A stretch of 64,000 nt of DNA from Sandaracinaceae bacterium. Lineage in GTDB: Bacteria > Myxococcota_A > Polyangia > Polyangiales > Sandaracinaceae. The notes under the pieces were generated by a model. The model did not search any database, had not been told where the DNA came from, and saw only the letters and a list, made by a program, of their open reading frames with translations. The position numbers and the translations under genes were made by a program. Where the stretch lies: positions 1 to 64,000 of the forward strand of contig JAIBCE010000003.1 in NCBI GenBank assembly GCA_019694315.1, given 5' to 3'. This document shows positions 33,663 to 45,324 of this stretch, piece after piece; within the stretch, counting starts at the first letter, position 1; every line of letters begins with the position of its first letter.

Positions 33663-34460
33663 ATGAAGCGGGTGCATCTCTTCGAGCTCGAGGACTTCGA
33701 CTGGATGCCGCGCTCGATCCGCGACGGGGGCACCGACCTGCTCGACCTCGCGTTCGACCGGCTCGGCTTCTACGCGGGGGTCGCGCCGCGGCTCGCGGAG
33801 GTGCTCGCAGAGACGGGCCAGACGGAGGTGCTCGACCTGTGCTCCGGCGGCGGCGGAGGGACGCTCTCCGCGTGGCGGCTCCTTCCGGAGGCGCGACGCG
33901 CGCGAACGTCGTTGACGCTCACGGATCGCCACCCCAACGCGGCGGGCATCGCGCGCGTGGAGGCGCTCTCCGACCCGCGCATCCGCTACGCGGCCGAGGA
34001 GGTCGACGCGATGACGGGCGGTGGGGATCGCGGTGGGGTGCGCACGATGTCGGGCGCGCTGCACCACTTCACGCCCGACTCGGTGCAGGAGTTGCTCACT
34101 GGCATCGTCGGACGACGCGCGGCGCTGGTGTTCTTCGACGTCGCCGCTTCCCCCGCGCTCCGCAGGACGCCGCTCGTCTTGGCGCCGATCGCGATGCTGC
34201 TGAACATGACGATGCTCTTCGTGGCGTCTCTGCTTCTCGTGCCGCTCGCGCGTCCGTTCCGCCTCTCGCGGGTTCTCCTCACGTACCTCGTGCCCGCGAT
34301 CCCCACGCTCGTCGCGTGGGACGGGACCGTCTCGGCGCTCCGCGCGTACAGCCCCGACGAGCTGCTCGCCATCGCGCGCTCGGTGCCCGGGAGCGACGGG
34401 TACGTGTGGCGCGCCGGGGTGGAGGGCAACGCCCTCTACCTCGCAGGCATCCCTCGCTGA
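33663..34460 (+). CDS. SAM-dependent methyltransferase-like protein with membrane helix
   Basis: A 265-residue protein. The N-terminal half resembles a class I methyltransferase, with EVLDLCSGGGGGTL as motif I (SAM binding) and a following Asp in LTLTDRHPNA. Residues about 160-200 form one or two hydrophobic helices (LVLAPIAMLLNMTMLFVASL), an unusual feature that could attach it to the membrane. The C-terminal part is not recognised. GGGAGG lies 6 bases before the ATG. It is divergent from the MarR gene and downstream of the twin palindromes, so it is probably the regulated target. Substrate unknown. Confidence 0.65.
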   Translation: MKRVHLFELEDFDWMPRSIRDGGTDLLDLAFDRLGFYAGVAPRLAEVLAETGQTEVLDLCSGGGGGTLSAWRLLPEARRARTSLTLTDRHPNAAGIARVEALSDPRIRYAAEEVDAMTGGGDRGGVRTMSGALHHFTPDSVQELLTGIVGRRAALVFFDVAASPALRRTPLVLAPIAMLLNMTMLFVASLLLVPLARPFRLSRVLLTYLVPAIPTLVAWDGTVSALRAYSPDELLAIARSVPGSDGYVWRAGVEGNALYLAGIPR

Positions 34461-34466
34461 TCCACG

Positions 34467-34510
34467 ACTTCCGAGACTCTTCGGAAGTTCGGGCTGCGGG
34501 CTTCGCCCGC
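34467..34510. terminator. two hairpins between convergent genes, likely bidirectional terminator
   Basis: An 8-bp stem ACTTCCGA/TCGGAAGT with a 6-base loop (34467-34488), then a GCGGGC/GCCCGC stem around TTC (34496-34510). Both lie between the ends of the methyltransferase-like and lipase genes. There is no T-tract. Confidence 0.5.
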
Positions 34511-34538
34511 GCTGGGAGCACGTGTCGCCGTGGCTCCT

Positions 34539-35615
34539 TCAGAGCCCCTGCGCCCGCAGGAACGCGACGAGGTCACGGTAGAAGGCGAGGTGATCGAAGT
34601 CGTTGAAGAGGCCTGGCGAGTCGCCGAGGAGCTGCCCGATCTCGTCCAGGTGATCGGCAGGGATGCAGCCGAGGAAGCGGCCCCGGCGCGCGCTCTCGAC
34701 GGGCACGAGGCCGTCGTTGGGCGTCGGGTCGAGCACGTCGTTGTCGATGATCGCCTCGGGCACCGAGAGGAGGATGTCGACCGGATCGGTCACGTCGTCG
34801 TAGCGACGGAGGAAGTCGGGACGATCGCTCACGCGGCAGAGCGACGCGGCGAGGGCGCGATCCGATCGGCCTGCGATCGAGAAGTACTGCACGGTGGGCT
34901 CGTCGGGGTGCATGGCCTCGAAGGCCGCGATTCCGTCGCGCGAGAAGAGCCGGAGCGGCGCGAACACGCTCGTCTCCGCGCCCGCCGCGTCCCAGAGCGG
35001 CGCGGCGACGAGGCGCACGACCGCGTCGACGAGATCCTGCAGGCGCTCGTCCGACACGATGCGCAGGATCACGTCCGAGACGGGCGTGCCCTCGTGTGGC
35101 GTCGAGATGGTCGTGATGGAGGCGATGAGATCGGGCCGCAGGTTCGCGGCGACGCGCGCATCGAGGCCGCCCTGCGAGTGGGCGATGATGTTCACGCGCG
35201 CATGCCCGGTCTCGGCGATCACGTTCTCGATGTGCGCGAGCAGCGCGCGCCCTCGCGTCTCGGAGTCGTTGAACGGATCGACCGCGGGCGTGAAGACCTG
35301 CGACTCGCCGTGCGCCGCGAGGTCGGCGCGCACGCCGTAGTAGTAGGTGACGAAGTCGATGCCTGCGAAGTCCTCGAAGCCGAAGAAGCCGTGTGCGAAG
35401 ACGATGGGATAGGGCGCGCCCAGACGCGCCGCGTCACGTCCTCCGTCGGGCGGCGCATCGCGGGGGATCGAAGCGTCGGCGACCTCGGCCGCGTCGGGCT
35501 GGGCGCGCGCATCCACGCGGGCATCGCGCACCGAGGCGTCGGTCGATCCGCTGCCTCCATCGCACGCGCAGCCCGCGACCGAGAACCACAACGACAGCGC
35601 GATCCAGCGACGCAT
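34539..35615 (-). CDS. lipoprotein triacylglycerol lipase-like
   Basis: A 358-residue lipoprotein. A signal peptide ends at the lipobox VAGC (about residue 15), followed by an Asp/Ala-rich linker and an alpha/beta hydrolase domain. It starts PIVFAHGFFGFEDF, the HG oxyanion region typical of bacterial family I lipases, and the nucleophile elbow is AHSQGG (about 165). Later Asp and His (DPTPNDGLVP, DFDHLAFY) complete a plausible triad. The expected reaction is ester hydrolysis at the cell surface. No ribosome site is visible; TTGACC, a 17-bp spacer and GACCCT end 6 bases before the ATG, fitting a leaderless transcript. It is divergent from icd. Confidence 0.8.
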   Translation of the reverse strand: MRRWIALSLWFSVAGCACDGGSGSTDASVRDARVDARAQPDAAEVADASIPRDAPPDGGRDAARLGAPYPIVFAHGFFGFEDFAGIDFVTYYYGVRADLAAHGESQVFTPAVDPFNDSETRGRALLAHIENVIAETGHARVNIIAHSQGGLDARVAANLRPDLIASITTISTPHEGTPVSDVILRIVSDERLQDLVDAVVRLVAAPLWDAAGAETSVFAPLRLFSRDGIAAFEAMHPDEPTVQYFSIAGRSDRALAASLCRVSDRPDFLRRYDDVTDPVDILLSVPEAIIDNDVLDPTPNDGLVPVESARRGRFLGCIPADHLDEIGQLLGDSPGLFNDFDHLAFYRDLVAFLRAQGL

Positions 35616-35776
35616 CGAGGGAGGGTCGGCGAGGTCGTGCCCAAGGTCAACGCACCCCCTCGAACCCGCCGCGAGCGTTGTGGTAGACAGTCCGACCGGC
35701 CTCACGCCGCGAACGGCTGCGCCCTTGTGAGACGCGCCGTCCCCGCACGCTCCCGCGTGCACAGGAGAACACCCGC

Positions 35777-37180
35777 ATGACGACCCCGCTCTTTGCCCCG
35801 CCCAGCTCGGGCACCGCGATCACGATGTCCGCCGATGGGAAGCTCCAGGTTCCCAGCGATCCCATCATCCCGTTCATCGAGGGCGACGGCACGGGACGCG
35901 ACATCTGGAAGGCGTCGGTCCGCGTGCTCGACGCGGCCGTCGAGAAGGCCTATGGCGGCAAGCGCAAGATCCACTGGTGGGAGGTCTACGCGGGCGAGAA
36001 GGCGTTCCTCACGTACAACAACTGGCTCCCCGACGAGACGGTCGAGGGCTTCAAGAAGTACCTCGTCGGCATCAAGGGGCCGCTCACGACGCCGATCGGT
36101 GGAGGCATCCGGTCGCTGAACGTCGCGCTGCGCCAGATGCTCGATCTCTACGTGTGCCTGCGCCCCGTGCGCTGGTTCAAGGGCGTTCCTTCGCCCGTGA
36201 AGTCGCCCGAGAAGTGCGACATGGTGATCTTCCGCGAGAACTGCGAGGACATCTATGCGGGCATCGAGTGGGAGGCGGGCTCGGAGAACGTGAAGAAGGT
36301 GCTCGCTTTCATGAAGGAGAACTTCCCGAAGGAGTACGGGAAGATCCGCTTCCCCGAGTCGAGCGGCATCGGCGTCAAGCCGGTCTCGAAGGACGGCACC
36401 GAGCGTCTCGTGAAGGCGGCGATCGAGCACGCGCTCCGCTACAAGAAGAAGAGCGTCACGCTCGTGCACAAGGGCAACATCATGAAGTTCACCGAGGGTG
36501 GCTTCCGGAGCTGGGGCTACGACCTCGCGGTGAAGGCCTTCCGCAACGACGTGGTGACCGAGCGCGAGAGCTGGATCCTCGGCAACAAGGAGGGCGACGC
36601 GAGCCTCACCGTCGAGGCGAACGCGCGCATGGTGGAGCCGGGCTACGACATGCTCCCGCCCAAGCAGAAGGCAGAGCTCCACGCCGAGGTCGAGGCGGCC
36701 CTGGCGCTCTGGGAGACGCACGGCGGCGGCAAGTGGAAGAGCAAGCTCCGCATCAAGGACTCCATCGCGGACATCACGCTCCAGCAGGTGCTCACGCGCC
36801 CCGCGGACTTCGACGTGATCGCGACGCTCAACCTCAACGGCGACTACCTCTCCGACGCGCTCGCGGCGCAGGTGGGCGGCATCGGCATCGCGCCGGGCGG
36901 CAACATCAACTACGTGACCGGCCACGCGATCTTCGAGGCCACGCACGGCACGGCCCCCAAGTACGCCGACAAGGACCAGGTCAACCCCGGATCCGTCGTG
37001 CTCTCGGGCGAGATGATGCTCCGTCACATGGGCTGGGACGAGGCCGCCGACCTCATCATCAAGGGCATGGACGGCGCGATCGGCGCCAAGACCGTGACCT
37101 ACGACTTCGCCCGCATGATGGACGGCGCCAAGCAGGTGAAGTGCAGCGAGTTCGCGACGGCGGTCATCAGCCACATGTGA
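35777..37180 (+). CDS. icd: isocitrate dehydrogenase, NADP-type
   Basis: A 467-residue TCA-cycle enzyme converting isocitrate and NADP+ to 2-oxoglutarate, CO2 and NADPH. It has [14 protein letters not shown] near the N-terminus, the isocitrate-binding [10 protein letters not shown] (Ser and Asn), [14 protein letters not shown], metal-binding Asp residues around [12 protein letters not shown] and the THGTAPKYA segment whose Lys-Tyr favours NADP. Length is that of the bacterial type I enzyme with a modest N-terminal extension. AGGAG lies upstream of the ATG. It is the first gene of the TCA block that continues with mdh, sucC and sucD. Confidence 0.95.
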   Translation: MTTPLFAPPSSGTAITMSADGKLQVPSDPIIPFIEGDGTGRDIWKASVRVLDAAVEKAYGGKRKIHWWEVYAGEKAFLTYNNWLPDETVEGFKKYLVGIKGPLTTPIGGGIRSLNVALRQMLDLYVCLRPVRWFKGVPSPVKSPEKCDMVIFRENCEDIYAGIEWEAGSENVKKVLAFMKENFPKEYGKIRFPESSGIGVKPVSKDGTERLVKAAIEHALRYKKKSVTLVHKGNIMKFTEGGFRSWGYDLAVKAFRNDVVTERESWILGNKEGDASLTVEANARMVEPGYDMLPPKQKAELHAEVEAALALWETHGGGKWKSKLRIKDSIADITLQQVLTRPADFDVIATLNLNGDYLSDALAAQVGGIGIAPGGNINYVTGHAIFEATHGTAPKYADKDQVNPGSVVLSGEMMLRHMGWDEAADLIIKGMDGAIGAKTVTYDFARMMDGAKQVKCSEFATAVISHM

Positions 37181-37206
37181 GGAGCCGAACGAACGCACGC
37201 TGGTGA

Positions 37207-38235
<1,029 letters not shown>

Positions 38236-38280
38236 GCACGTCTTCTGCTGTCCAACGCTGCCTGGCGCAGACTGCGAGAC

Positions 38281-39939
38281 GTGCAGACGACGAACGAGCC
38301 CCGAGCCCGGGGAACGCGAGCCGACGGGAGGATCGCGAAGGCGAGCCCCGTCGGCTTCGTCGTGTCCGCGTGTGTGCGCGCGTGGCGTGACGTCGTCGTA
38401 CGCAGCGCGTGCGCGGGTGTGATCGGGCTCGCGGGCTGTCGCTGTGAGGACCCCGCGCCACCGAGCACGTACGGCCGCCCGAGCGAGTCGATCGCGGAGC
38501 CCCCCTCCGAGCTCGTGCTCCCTCCACTGGTGGCGCCCGCGCCGCCTGCGCCCGATGGGGTCGAGATCCCACCGACGTTGACGCGTCAGCTGCGGTCGGT
38601 GGCGGCCACGACGCACGCGAGCGCACCTGCCGCCGATCCGCTCGCCGACTGCGCCAGTGGTTGCGCGCTGCTCGACGAGCGCGGGCGCCTCGTGCTCGTC
38701 GTCCCCGACCTGGATGCGCGCGGCGTGCCCGAGGAGATCGCCCTCGTTCGGGTGATCGACCACGAGCTCGAGCGCGAGCCCATCTCGCTCGACGGTCTCG
38801 AGGATGCGATCGCACGCTTCGCAGCCGAGGGCGGGAGCCCGCCGTGGGACGAGCGTGTTCGCCGTGCCCTCGGCGCGGGCCCCTACCGCAGCGCCGAGCC
38901 CTTGATCGCGGCGCGGGCGAGGACCCTCTTCGCGATCGAGGAGTACGCGCCGCTCGTGGCGCTCGGCGGCCCCTTCTCCGAGCGGTGGCTCTATGCGGAA
39001 GTGGGTCGGAGCGCGTATCGCGTGCACCTCCTGCGCAGTGATCGCAGCGTCGATCGGCTGCTCGCCACGAAGCCGCTCGTGGCCGCAGCGTGCACCGACG
39101 CGGACGCGGAGCGCGCGTGCATCGCGCCGCTCGCGATCGACGAGGTCTTCTCGAGCGACGATCACGGCGTGCTCGTCGCGCTCGTGCATCATCCGATGCC
39201 CGACGACACGAACAGCGAGGTCGTGCTCTTGCGGCTCGACGACGCGAGCGTCCTTCCGAGCGCCGAGGACGAGGGCACACGCCGCAGCGATCTCGAGCGA
39301 TCGCTCGAGGCGCCAGGCGCACACATGACCGTGCTCGCCCCCGCCGCCGGCCTCGAGGATCGAGACGCGCGATGCGCCCGGGGGTGTGCGCTCTTTCGCG
39401 AGGACGCAAGCGCCTGGATCGTTCGGCCCACCCGCATCGAGCACGGCGCGCCGACGGCGGTGTCGCTCTTTTCTCCCGATGGCGATGAGCTCGAGCTCTT
39501 GCCGACGGGCAGCCAGCTCGTGACGGCGCCCGCGCTCGTGGCCCAGGCCCTGGCGACGGCCGGCGCGCCGGATCGCGAGGGAAGAGCGCTCGTCGCGAGG
39601 CAGGCGCTCGAGTCGGATCACGGCCTCGCCGCAGCGCCGCTCGTCGAGCTCCGCACCCCCCACGTGGGCGCGCAGGTCTCCGTCTCGTTCGACGACCGCG
39701 AGTACGTGGTGCGCTGGACGCAGTCGGGCACGACCTACGAGGTGGGGCGCGTACCTGCGATCCGTCGCGGTGACGCCTTCGCCGCACCGACCGTGAGCGA
39801 GATCTTCGCACCACCGGACGCGGGCTTTCCGGTCGTGGTGATCGGCGTGGCGGCGGTGCGCGACGCGAGCGACCCCCACGGTGTCGCGTATCAGGTCTTC
39901 CACGTGGTGATCCCGGGGCCGCCGCGCGCAGAACGCTGA
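38281..39939 (+). CDS. lipoprotein of unknown function
   Basis: A 552-residue protein I do not recognise. The N-terminus carries a lipobox (IGLAGCRC, Cys about residue 53 from this start), followed by a Pro/Ala-rich linker and a large domain rich in beta strands and acidic turns, with several Cys pairs (DCASGCALL, CARGCALF repeated at both ends of the domain, suggesting an internal duplication). The start is uncertain: GTG at 38281 leaves a long n-region, and GTGs at 38362 or 38374 would give normal lipoprotein signals. It sits between mdh and sucC on the same strand, but nothing in it suggests a metabolic role. Confidence 0.6.
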   Translation: MQTTNEPRARGTRADGRIAKASPVGFVVSACVRAWRDVVVRSACAGVIGLAGCRCEDPAPPSTYGRPSESIAEPPSELVLPPLVAPAPPAPDGVEIPPTLTRQLRSVAATTHASAPAADPLADCASGCALLDERGRLVLVVPDLDARGVPEEIALVRVIDHELEREPISLDGLEDAIARFAAEGGSPPWDERVRRALGAGPYRSAEPLIAARARTLFAIEEYAPLVALGGPFSERWLYAEVGRSAYRVHLLRSDRSVDRLLATKPLVAAACTDADAERACIAPLAIDEVFSSDDHGVLVALVHHPMPDDTNSEVVLLRLDDASVLPSAEDEGTRRSDLERSLEAPGAHMTVLAPAAGLEDRDARCARGCALFREDASAWIVRPTRIEHGAPTAVSLFSPDGDELELLPTGSQLVTAPALVAQALATAGAPDREGRALVARQALESDHGLAAAPLVELRTPHVGAQVSVSFDDREYVVRWTQSGTTYEVGRVPAIRRGDAFAAPTVSEIFAPPDAGFPVVVIGVAAVRDASDPHGVAYQVFHVVIPGPPRAER

Positions 39940-40008
39940 GCACGGATCCAGGGGACCGCGACGCCCGCGAGCGGAGTCACAGGCGCGGCCTCGATGGCGC
40001 GAAACGCA

Positions 40009-40037
40009 TTGTCTCGCGTCGCGCGCACCGCTAGCCT
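40009..40037 (+). promoter_or_regulatory. possible sigma-70-like promoter of sucCD
   Basis: TTGTCT (40009-40014), 17-bp spacer and TAGCCT (40032-40037), then a ribosome site GGAGAG (40051-40056) five bases before the sucC ATG. The -10 match is only 3 of 6. Confidence 0.35.
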
Positions 40038-40061
40038 CCGGCCCCCTCCCGGAGAGCGTCG

Positions 40062-41246
<1,185 letters not shown>

Positions 41247-41257
41247 GGAAAGAAACC

Positions 41258-41314
41258 ATGTCGCTTCTCGTCGGTAAGGACACCAAGGTTCTCTTCCAGG
41301 GCTTTGCTTCCTGA
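41258..41314 (+). pseudogene. duplicated sucD 5' fragment, 18-codon frame
   Basis: ATG at 41258 with a good ribosome site (GAGGA, 41245-41249) opens a frame of 18 codons ending in TGA. Its first 45 bases match the start of sucD (41459-41503) except for one base (C for A at position 7), so the peptide begins [15 protein letters not shown] like SucD. After the match it runs into FAS and stops in the first base pairs of a hairpin. It is either a remnant of the ancestral sucD start split by an insertion or a short coupling frame. Confidence 0.85.
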
Positions 41315-41378
41315 GGGGCCGAGCGGCCCCTCCCCCACGAGAGTGGGGCCCCCTCCCGCTCCGGCCGCCGAAGCGGCC
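41313..41378 (+). repeat. three consecutive GC-rich hairpins between sucC and sucD
   Basis: Perfect stems: GAGGGGCC/GGCCCCTC (41313-41332, loop GAGC), CCCCAC/GTGGGG (41333-41348, loop GAGA) and GGCCGC/GCGGCC (41363-41378, loop CGAA), the last two separated by CCCCCTCCCGCTCC. They follow the short frame directly; the first stem overlaps its stop codon. Confidence 0.8.
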
Positions 41379-41458
41379 GCTCACGCGCGGGGCCCCAACC
41401 CCACTTGCCGGGCTCGCCGAGCTCGCCCGTTCCAACACGAACAACGTGAGAGACAACG

Positions 41459-42361
<903 letters not shown>

Positions 42362-42396
42362 TCGCGAGCGTCGGCTGACCGCTGACGAGCGCGGCA

Positions 42397-42443
42397 GACG
42401 AAGGCCCCGTGCTGCGGAGCGATCCGCGTCACGGGGCTTCGTC
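42397..42443 (+). terminator. long hairpin after sucD
   Basis: GACGAAGGCCCCGTG (42397-42411) pairs with CACGGGGCTTCGTC (42430-42443) with a single bulge, and the loop itself contains a GCGG/CCGC stem. It lies 36 bases after the sucD stop, the expected place for its terminator. Confidence 0.65.
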
Positions 42444-42459
42444 GTCTCCCCTCGGAGCT

Positions 42460-42599
42460 TGAGTCACTTGCATTGACTCACGCTCTTCGTTTCTTCCCGG
42501 AGGGTCTGGCCGCAGACCCTCCCTCTCGCCGAGTGAATCGGCGAGAGCCTCCCTCCCGCCGATTCGAGCCCGCGCCACTCGCACCGATCCATGCGAGTG
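42460..42599. repeat. cluster of four palindromes between sucD and the FkbM gene
   Basis: In order: TGAGTCA/TGACTCA (42460-42480, 7-base gap), GGAGGGTCTG/CAGACCCTCC (42499-42522, loop GCCG), CTCTCGCCGA/TCGGCGAGAG (42523-42547, loop GTGAA), and CACTCGCA/TGCGAGTG (42576-42599). The middle two abut and are perfect 10-bp stems followed by a CCTCCCTCCCGC linker. The last one is 9 bases from the stop of the leftward FkbM gene and may be its terminator. Confidence 0.75.
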
Positions 42600-42608
42600 A
42601 CACGTGCC

Positions 42609-43475
42609 CTAGACGCGCGTGAAGCCGAGCTCGATGGGAGGCGCGCTCCGACAGCGCTCTCGCACCGCGGCGAGCGCGCCTCGGCGCACGAAGAGGATGT
42701 TGTGCACGCTGCCCTCGACGGTGGCGACGAGCTCGCGCGCGAACGGATCGTAGCGGTGAGCCTCGAAGCCGTGGCTCGCGAGGGTCGCACGGACGAAGTC
42801 CACCTCGGATCCGCCGGGCTCGAGGACGATCGCCTCGAGGCCTTCGCTCGCCAGCGTGCGGCTCGCGCCACGGAGCACGGCGGCCTCGTGACCTTCCACG
42901 TCGACCTTGAGCACGCGCGGAACCTCGCCTGCGAGCAGCGTGTCGAGCGTGCGCGCAGGCACCTCGACGCCACCTTCGAGCGCGACGGTGTTCATCGTGT
43001 CGCGGTCGCTCGTCATCGAGACCGTTCCGTCGTGATCCGAGACGGCGACGGCCTCCACGCGCGTGCGCGCCTGGAGCTGGTTCACGGCCACGTTCCGCTC
43101 GAGGCGGGCGCGCGTGGCAGCGATCGGCTCGCACGCGATCACCCGCGCGCCGGACACTCCACCGGCGAGCACCGTGTACGAGCCCACGTTCGCGCCCACG
43201 TCCACGAAGAGGTCGCTCGCCCGCAGCGCGTGTGTGACGAACGCCATGTCCTCCACCTCGTGGAGTCCGAAGTAGACATTGCCCGTCGCGCCCGTCATCC
43301 CGCGCTCGACGACGAGCTTGGTGCCGGAGGCGAAAGGAACGACGACGGGGCACGCGAGCAGACGGCTGCCGAGCTGCCAGCGCGCGATGCGCACGGCGGT
43401 GCCGAGCGGCGCGCGCCGCGCGAGGGGGTGCCCCAGCGAGACGCGCGCGAGTCGAGCGAGATCGACCAGGATCAT
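42609..43475 (-). CDS. FkbM-family methyltransferase (1 of 3)
   Basis: A 288-residue SAM-dependent O-methyltransferase of the FkbM type. It has LFVDVGANVGSYTVLAG for SAM binding, VIACEPIAATRARLERNVAVN, and KVDVEGHEAAVLRGA, the family's hallmark Asp-x-Glu-Gly. Members methylate sugar or polyketide hydroxyls. ATG at 43475 has GAGGA about 6 bases upstream. It is the last gene of the leftward polysaccharide operon. Confidence 0.88.
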   Translation of the reverse strand: MILVDLARLARVSLGHPLARRAPLGTAVRIARWQLGSRLLACPVVVPFASGTKLVVERGMTGATGNVYFGLHEVEDMAFVTHALRASDLFVDVGANVGSYTVLAGGVSGARVIACEPIAATRARLERNVAVNQLQARTRVEAVAVSDHDGTVSMTSDRDTMNTVALEGGVEVPARTLDTLLAGEVPRVLKVDVEGHEAAVLRGASRTLASEGLEAIVLEPGGSEVDFVRATLASHGFEAHRYDPFARELVATVEGSVHNILFVRRGALAAVRERCRSAPPIELGFTRV

Positions 43476-43494
43476 GGGCGTTCCTCGAGGGCCC

Positions 43495-44406
43495 TCAGGC
43501 CCCACGCGAGGGATGGAGCGCGAGACAGTTGAAGGGCGGGCGCTCGTGCGGAGCGCTCTCGGCGTCGTCACCGTCGAACATGCGGTAGCCGTGCTCGCGG
43601 AGGATCGCACCGACCGCGTCGGCCGACTCGCTGCCCACCTCGACGAAGAGCGTGGGGCGATGACGCGCGAGCAGCGTCTTGGCGCCAGCGAGGACGGACT
43701 CTTCGTGTCCCTCGACGTCGATCTTCACGAGCGCGGGCGCGCGCTCGGTGCTCGCGAGCAGGCCGTCGAGCGTGATGCCTGGCACGAGGCGCTCCTCGAC
43801 GACGCCGCCCATCTGCGTGGAGCTCGCGCCCACGATCGCGTTCGCCGCGCGCGCACGCTTGGCGATGCGGAAGCGGACGATCGCGGCCTCGGGGCCGGTC
43901 ACCGCCGCCTGCACGAGGGAGACGTGCGCGCAGCGACGCGGATCGAGCGCGCCGAAGCTCTGGCGAAGGAGCAGGCTGACGTCGGCGTCGGCCTCGACCG
44001 CGAGCACCGAGCCCGTCGGCCCTGCGATGCCTGCGGCGGCCGCCGAGAAGAGGCCGACGTTCGCGCCGATGTCCCACACGACGTCCCCCGGACGCACGTG
44101 TCGTCGCGCGAGGCGGAACAGCGACGGGTCGATGCGCTCGATCAGCGGGTTCCAGTACTTGAGGCCCCCTGCGCGCGCCGTGACGGTGAGCGCACCGCCG
44201 CCGAGATCGCGAGGCAGACGCCGACGCAGACGCACGGGCCCGAGCACGCGCTCGAGCACGGTTCGCGTGAACGTCGAGGCGCTCACGTCGACCTCGCGTC
44301 GAGACGAGCGCGCGTTCGCGTCGAGGAAGGAGCGAGCGCGAGAGGGCAGGTGGGCCGCATGGTCATTCCGCGGAGATGGGTAGGCGGACTGGTGGCCCGC
44401 ATTCAT
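43495..44406 (-). CDS. FkbM-family methyltransferase (2 of 3)
   Basis: A 303-residue FkbM-type O-methyltransferase: VVWDIGANVGLFSAAAAGIAG, VLAVEADADVSLLLRQS, and KIDVEGHEESVLAGAK. The first 40 residues (Ser/Arg/His-rich) are not conserved, and a GTG within them could be the real start. It lies 16 bases after the third FkbM gene and 19 before the first, so all three are co-transcribed. The three differ clearly in sequence outside the motifs, which suggests different target positions or sugars rather than a recent duplication. Confidence 0.87.
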   Translation of the reverse strand: MNAGHQSAYPSPRNDHAAHLPSRARSFLDANARSSRREVDVSASTFTRTVLERVLGPVRLRRRLPRDLGGGALTVTARAGGLKYWNPLIERIDPSLFRLARRHVRPGDVVWDIGANVGLFSAAAAGIAGPTGSVLAVEADADVSLLLRQSFGALDPRRCAHVSLVQAAVTGPEAAIVRFRIAKRARAANAIVGASSTQMGGVVEERLVPGITLDGLLASTERAPALVKIDVEGHEESVLAGAKTLLARHRPTLFVEVGSESADAVGAILREHGYRMFDGDDAESAPHERPPFNCLALHPSRGA

Positions 44407-44422
44407 GGCGTTGTGCGCGCGC

Positions 44423-45304
44423 TCAGCTCGCGGGTCGGAAGAGGAAGTTGTACGAGGGCGGCTCGGCGCCAGCGCACACGCGTGCGACGTCGTCGAGGCT
44501 CCAGGGCGTCGTGCCGGCGCTCGAGATCGCGAAGGCCTGATAGCCCGCCGCGGCGAAGCGTTCGAACGTGGGCGCGTAGGTGGGGTTCACGGAGGTGCCC
44601 TCGGGCTGGTGCACGCGCGCGGCGACCTCGAGGAGCCAGAGGGGGCGCGGGGTCGATCGCAGCGTGGCGGTCGCGCCGTCGAGCAGCATGAGCTCTGCGC
44701 CCTCGACGTCCGCGATGATCAGCGCCTTCTGGCGCTTCCGCCCCTCGAGGATGCGATCGAGCGGCAGCACGGGGACGAGGCTCGCATAGCTCCGAGGCGT
44801 GCCTGCCCAGCCCGCCACGAGCGAGGCGCCCGTGCCTCCGCCGTAGAGCTCGAGCACGCCGGGGCTCGCGCCCACCGCGACGGGGAAGACCTCGACGCGC
44901 TCGCCCCAGCCGTTGTCGCGCACGTTCGCGAGGAGGTAGTGGACGTTGCGCGGGTGGGGCTCGATCGCCACGACCGACTTCCCGAGGCTCGCAGCGTGAC
45001 AGGCGTAGTAGCCCACGTTCGCGCCGACGTTGATCAGCGCGTCGACCTCGCCGAGGAGCGTGCGCACGAGGGCCGTCTCGACGGGCTCGTAGGTGCCGTC
45101 GGCCATCGCGGGATGACCCGCGAGCACGAAGCCCCACGGCGTACGACTCGGAGGCTGGTGTCGGTCCAGACCGTCTCGGACCTCTCGGACCACCCGCGCC
45201 ACCGATGGTGCCCGCTCGAGAGAGCGCCGGACCAGCGAACGGAGCATGGGGCCCGCGATAGCGCGCTGTCCTCGGGAGTCAAGCATGGGGGCCGTCCGCG
45301 ACAT
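44423..45304 (-). CDS. FkbM-family methyltransferase (3 of 3)
   Basis: A 293-residue protein of the same family: LINVGANVGYYACHAASLG, VVAIEPHPRNVHYLLANV and IIADVEGAELMLLDGA, where the usual Gly-His is Gly-Ala, so the pattern is slightly off. The C-terminal part contains LLEVAARVHQP. The start is uncertain: ATGs at 45304 and 45247 have no clear ribosome site. It follows the TylF-type gene after 20 bases. A methyl transfer to a glycan hydroxyl is the likely role. Confidence 0.82.
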   Translation of the reverse strand: MSRTAPMLDSRGQRAIAGPMLRSLVRRSLERAPSVARVVREVRDGLDRHQPPSRTPWGFVLAGHPAMADGTYEPVETALVRTLLGEVDALINVGANVGYYACHAASLGKSVVAIEPHPRNVHYLLANVRDNGWGERVEVFPVAVGASPGVLELYGGGTGASLVAGWAGTPRSYASLVPVLPLDRILEGRKRQKALIIADVEGAELMLLDGATATLRSTPRPLWLLEVAARVHQPEGTSVNPTYAPTFERFAAAGYQAFAISSAGTTPWSLDDVARVCAGAEPPSYNFLFRPAS

Positions 45305-45324
45305 CCATCGAATTCACCATGGCA

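Noticed and set aside
41258-41314. Amino-acid attenuator leader peptide before sucD
   Set aside because: The peptide has no run of one regulatory amino acid; its identity to the SucD N-terminus explains it better as a duplication.
42473-42490. TTGACT promoter element after sucD
   Set aside because: It is one arm of a palindrome between two convergent gene ends, and no gene starts downstream of it.
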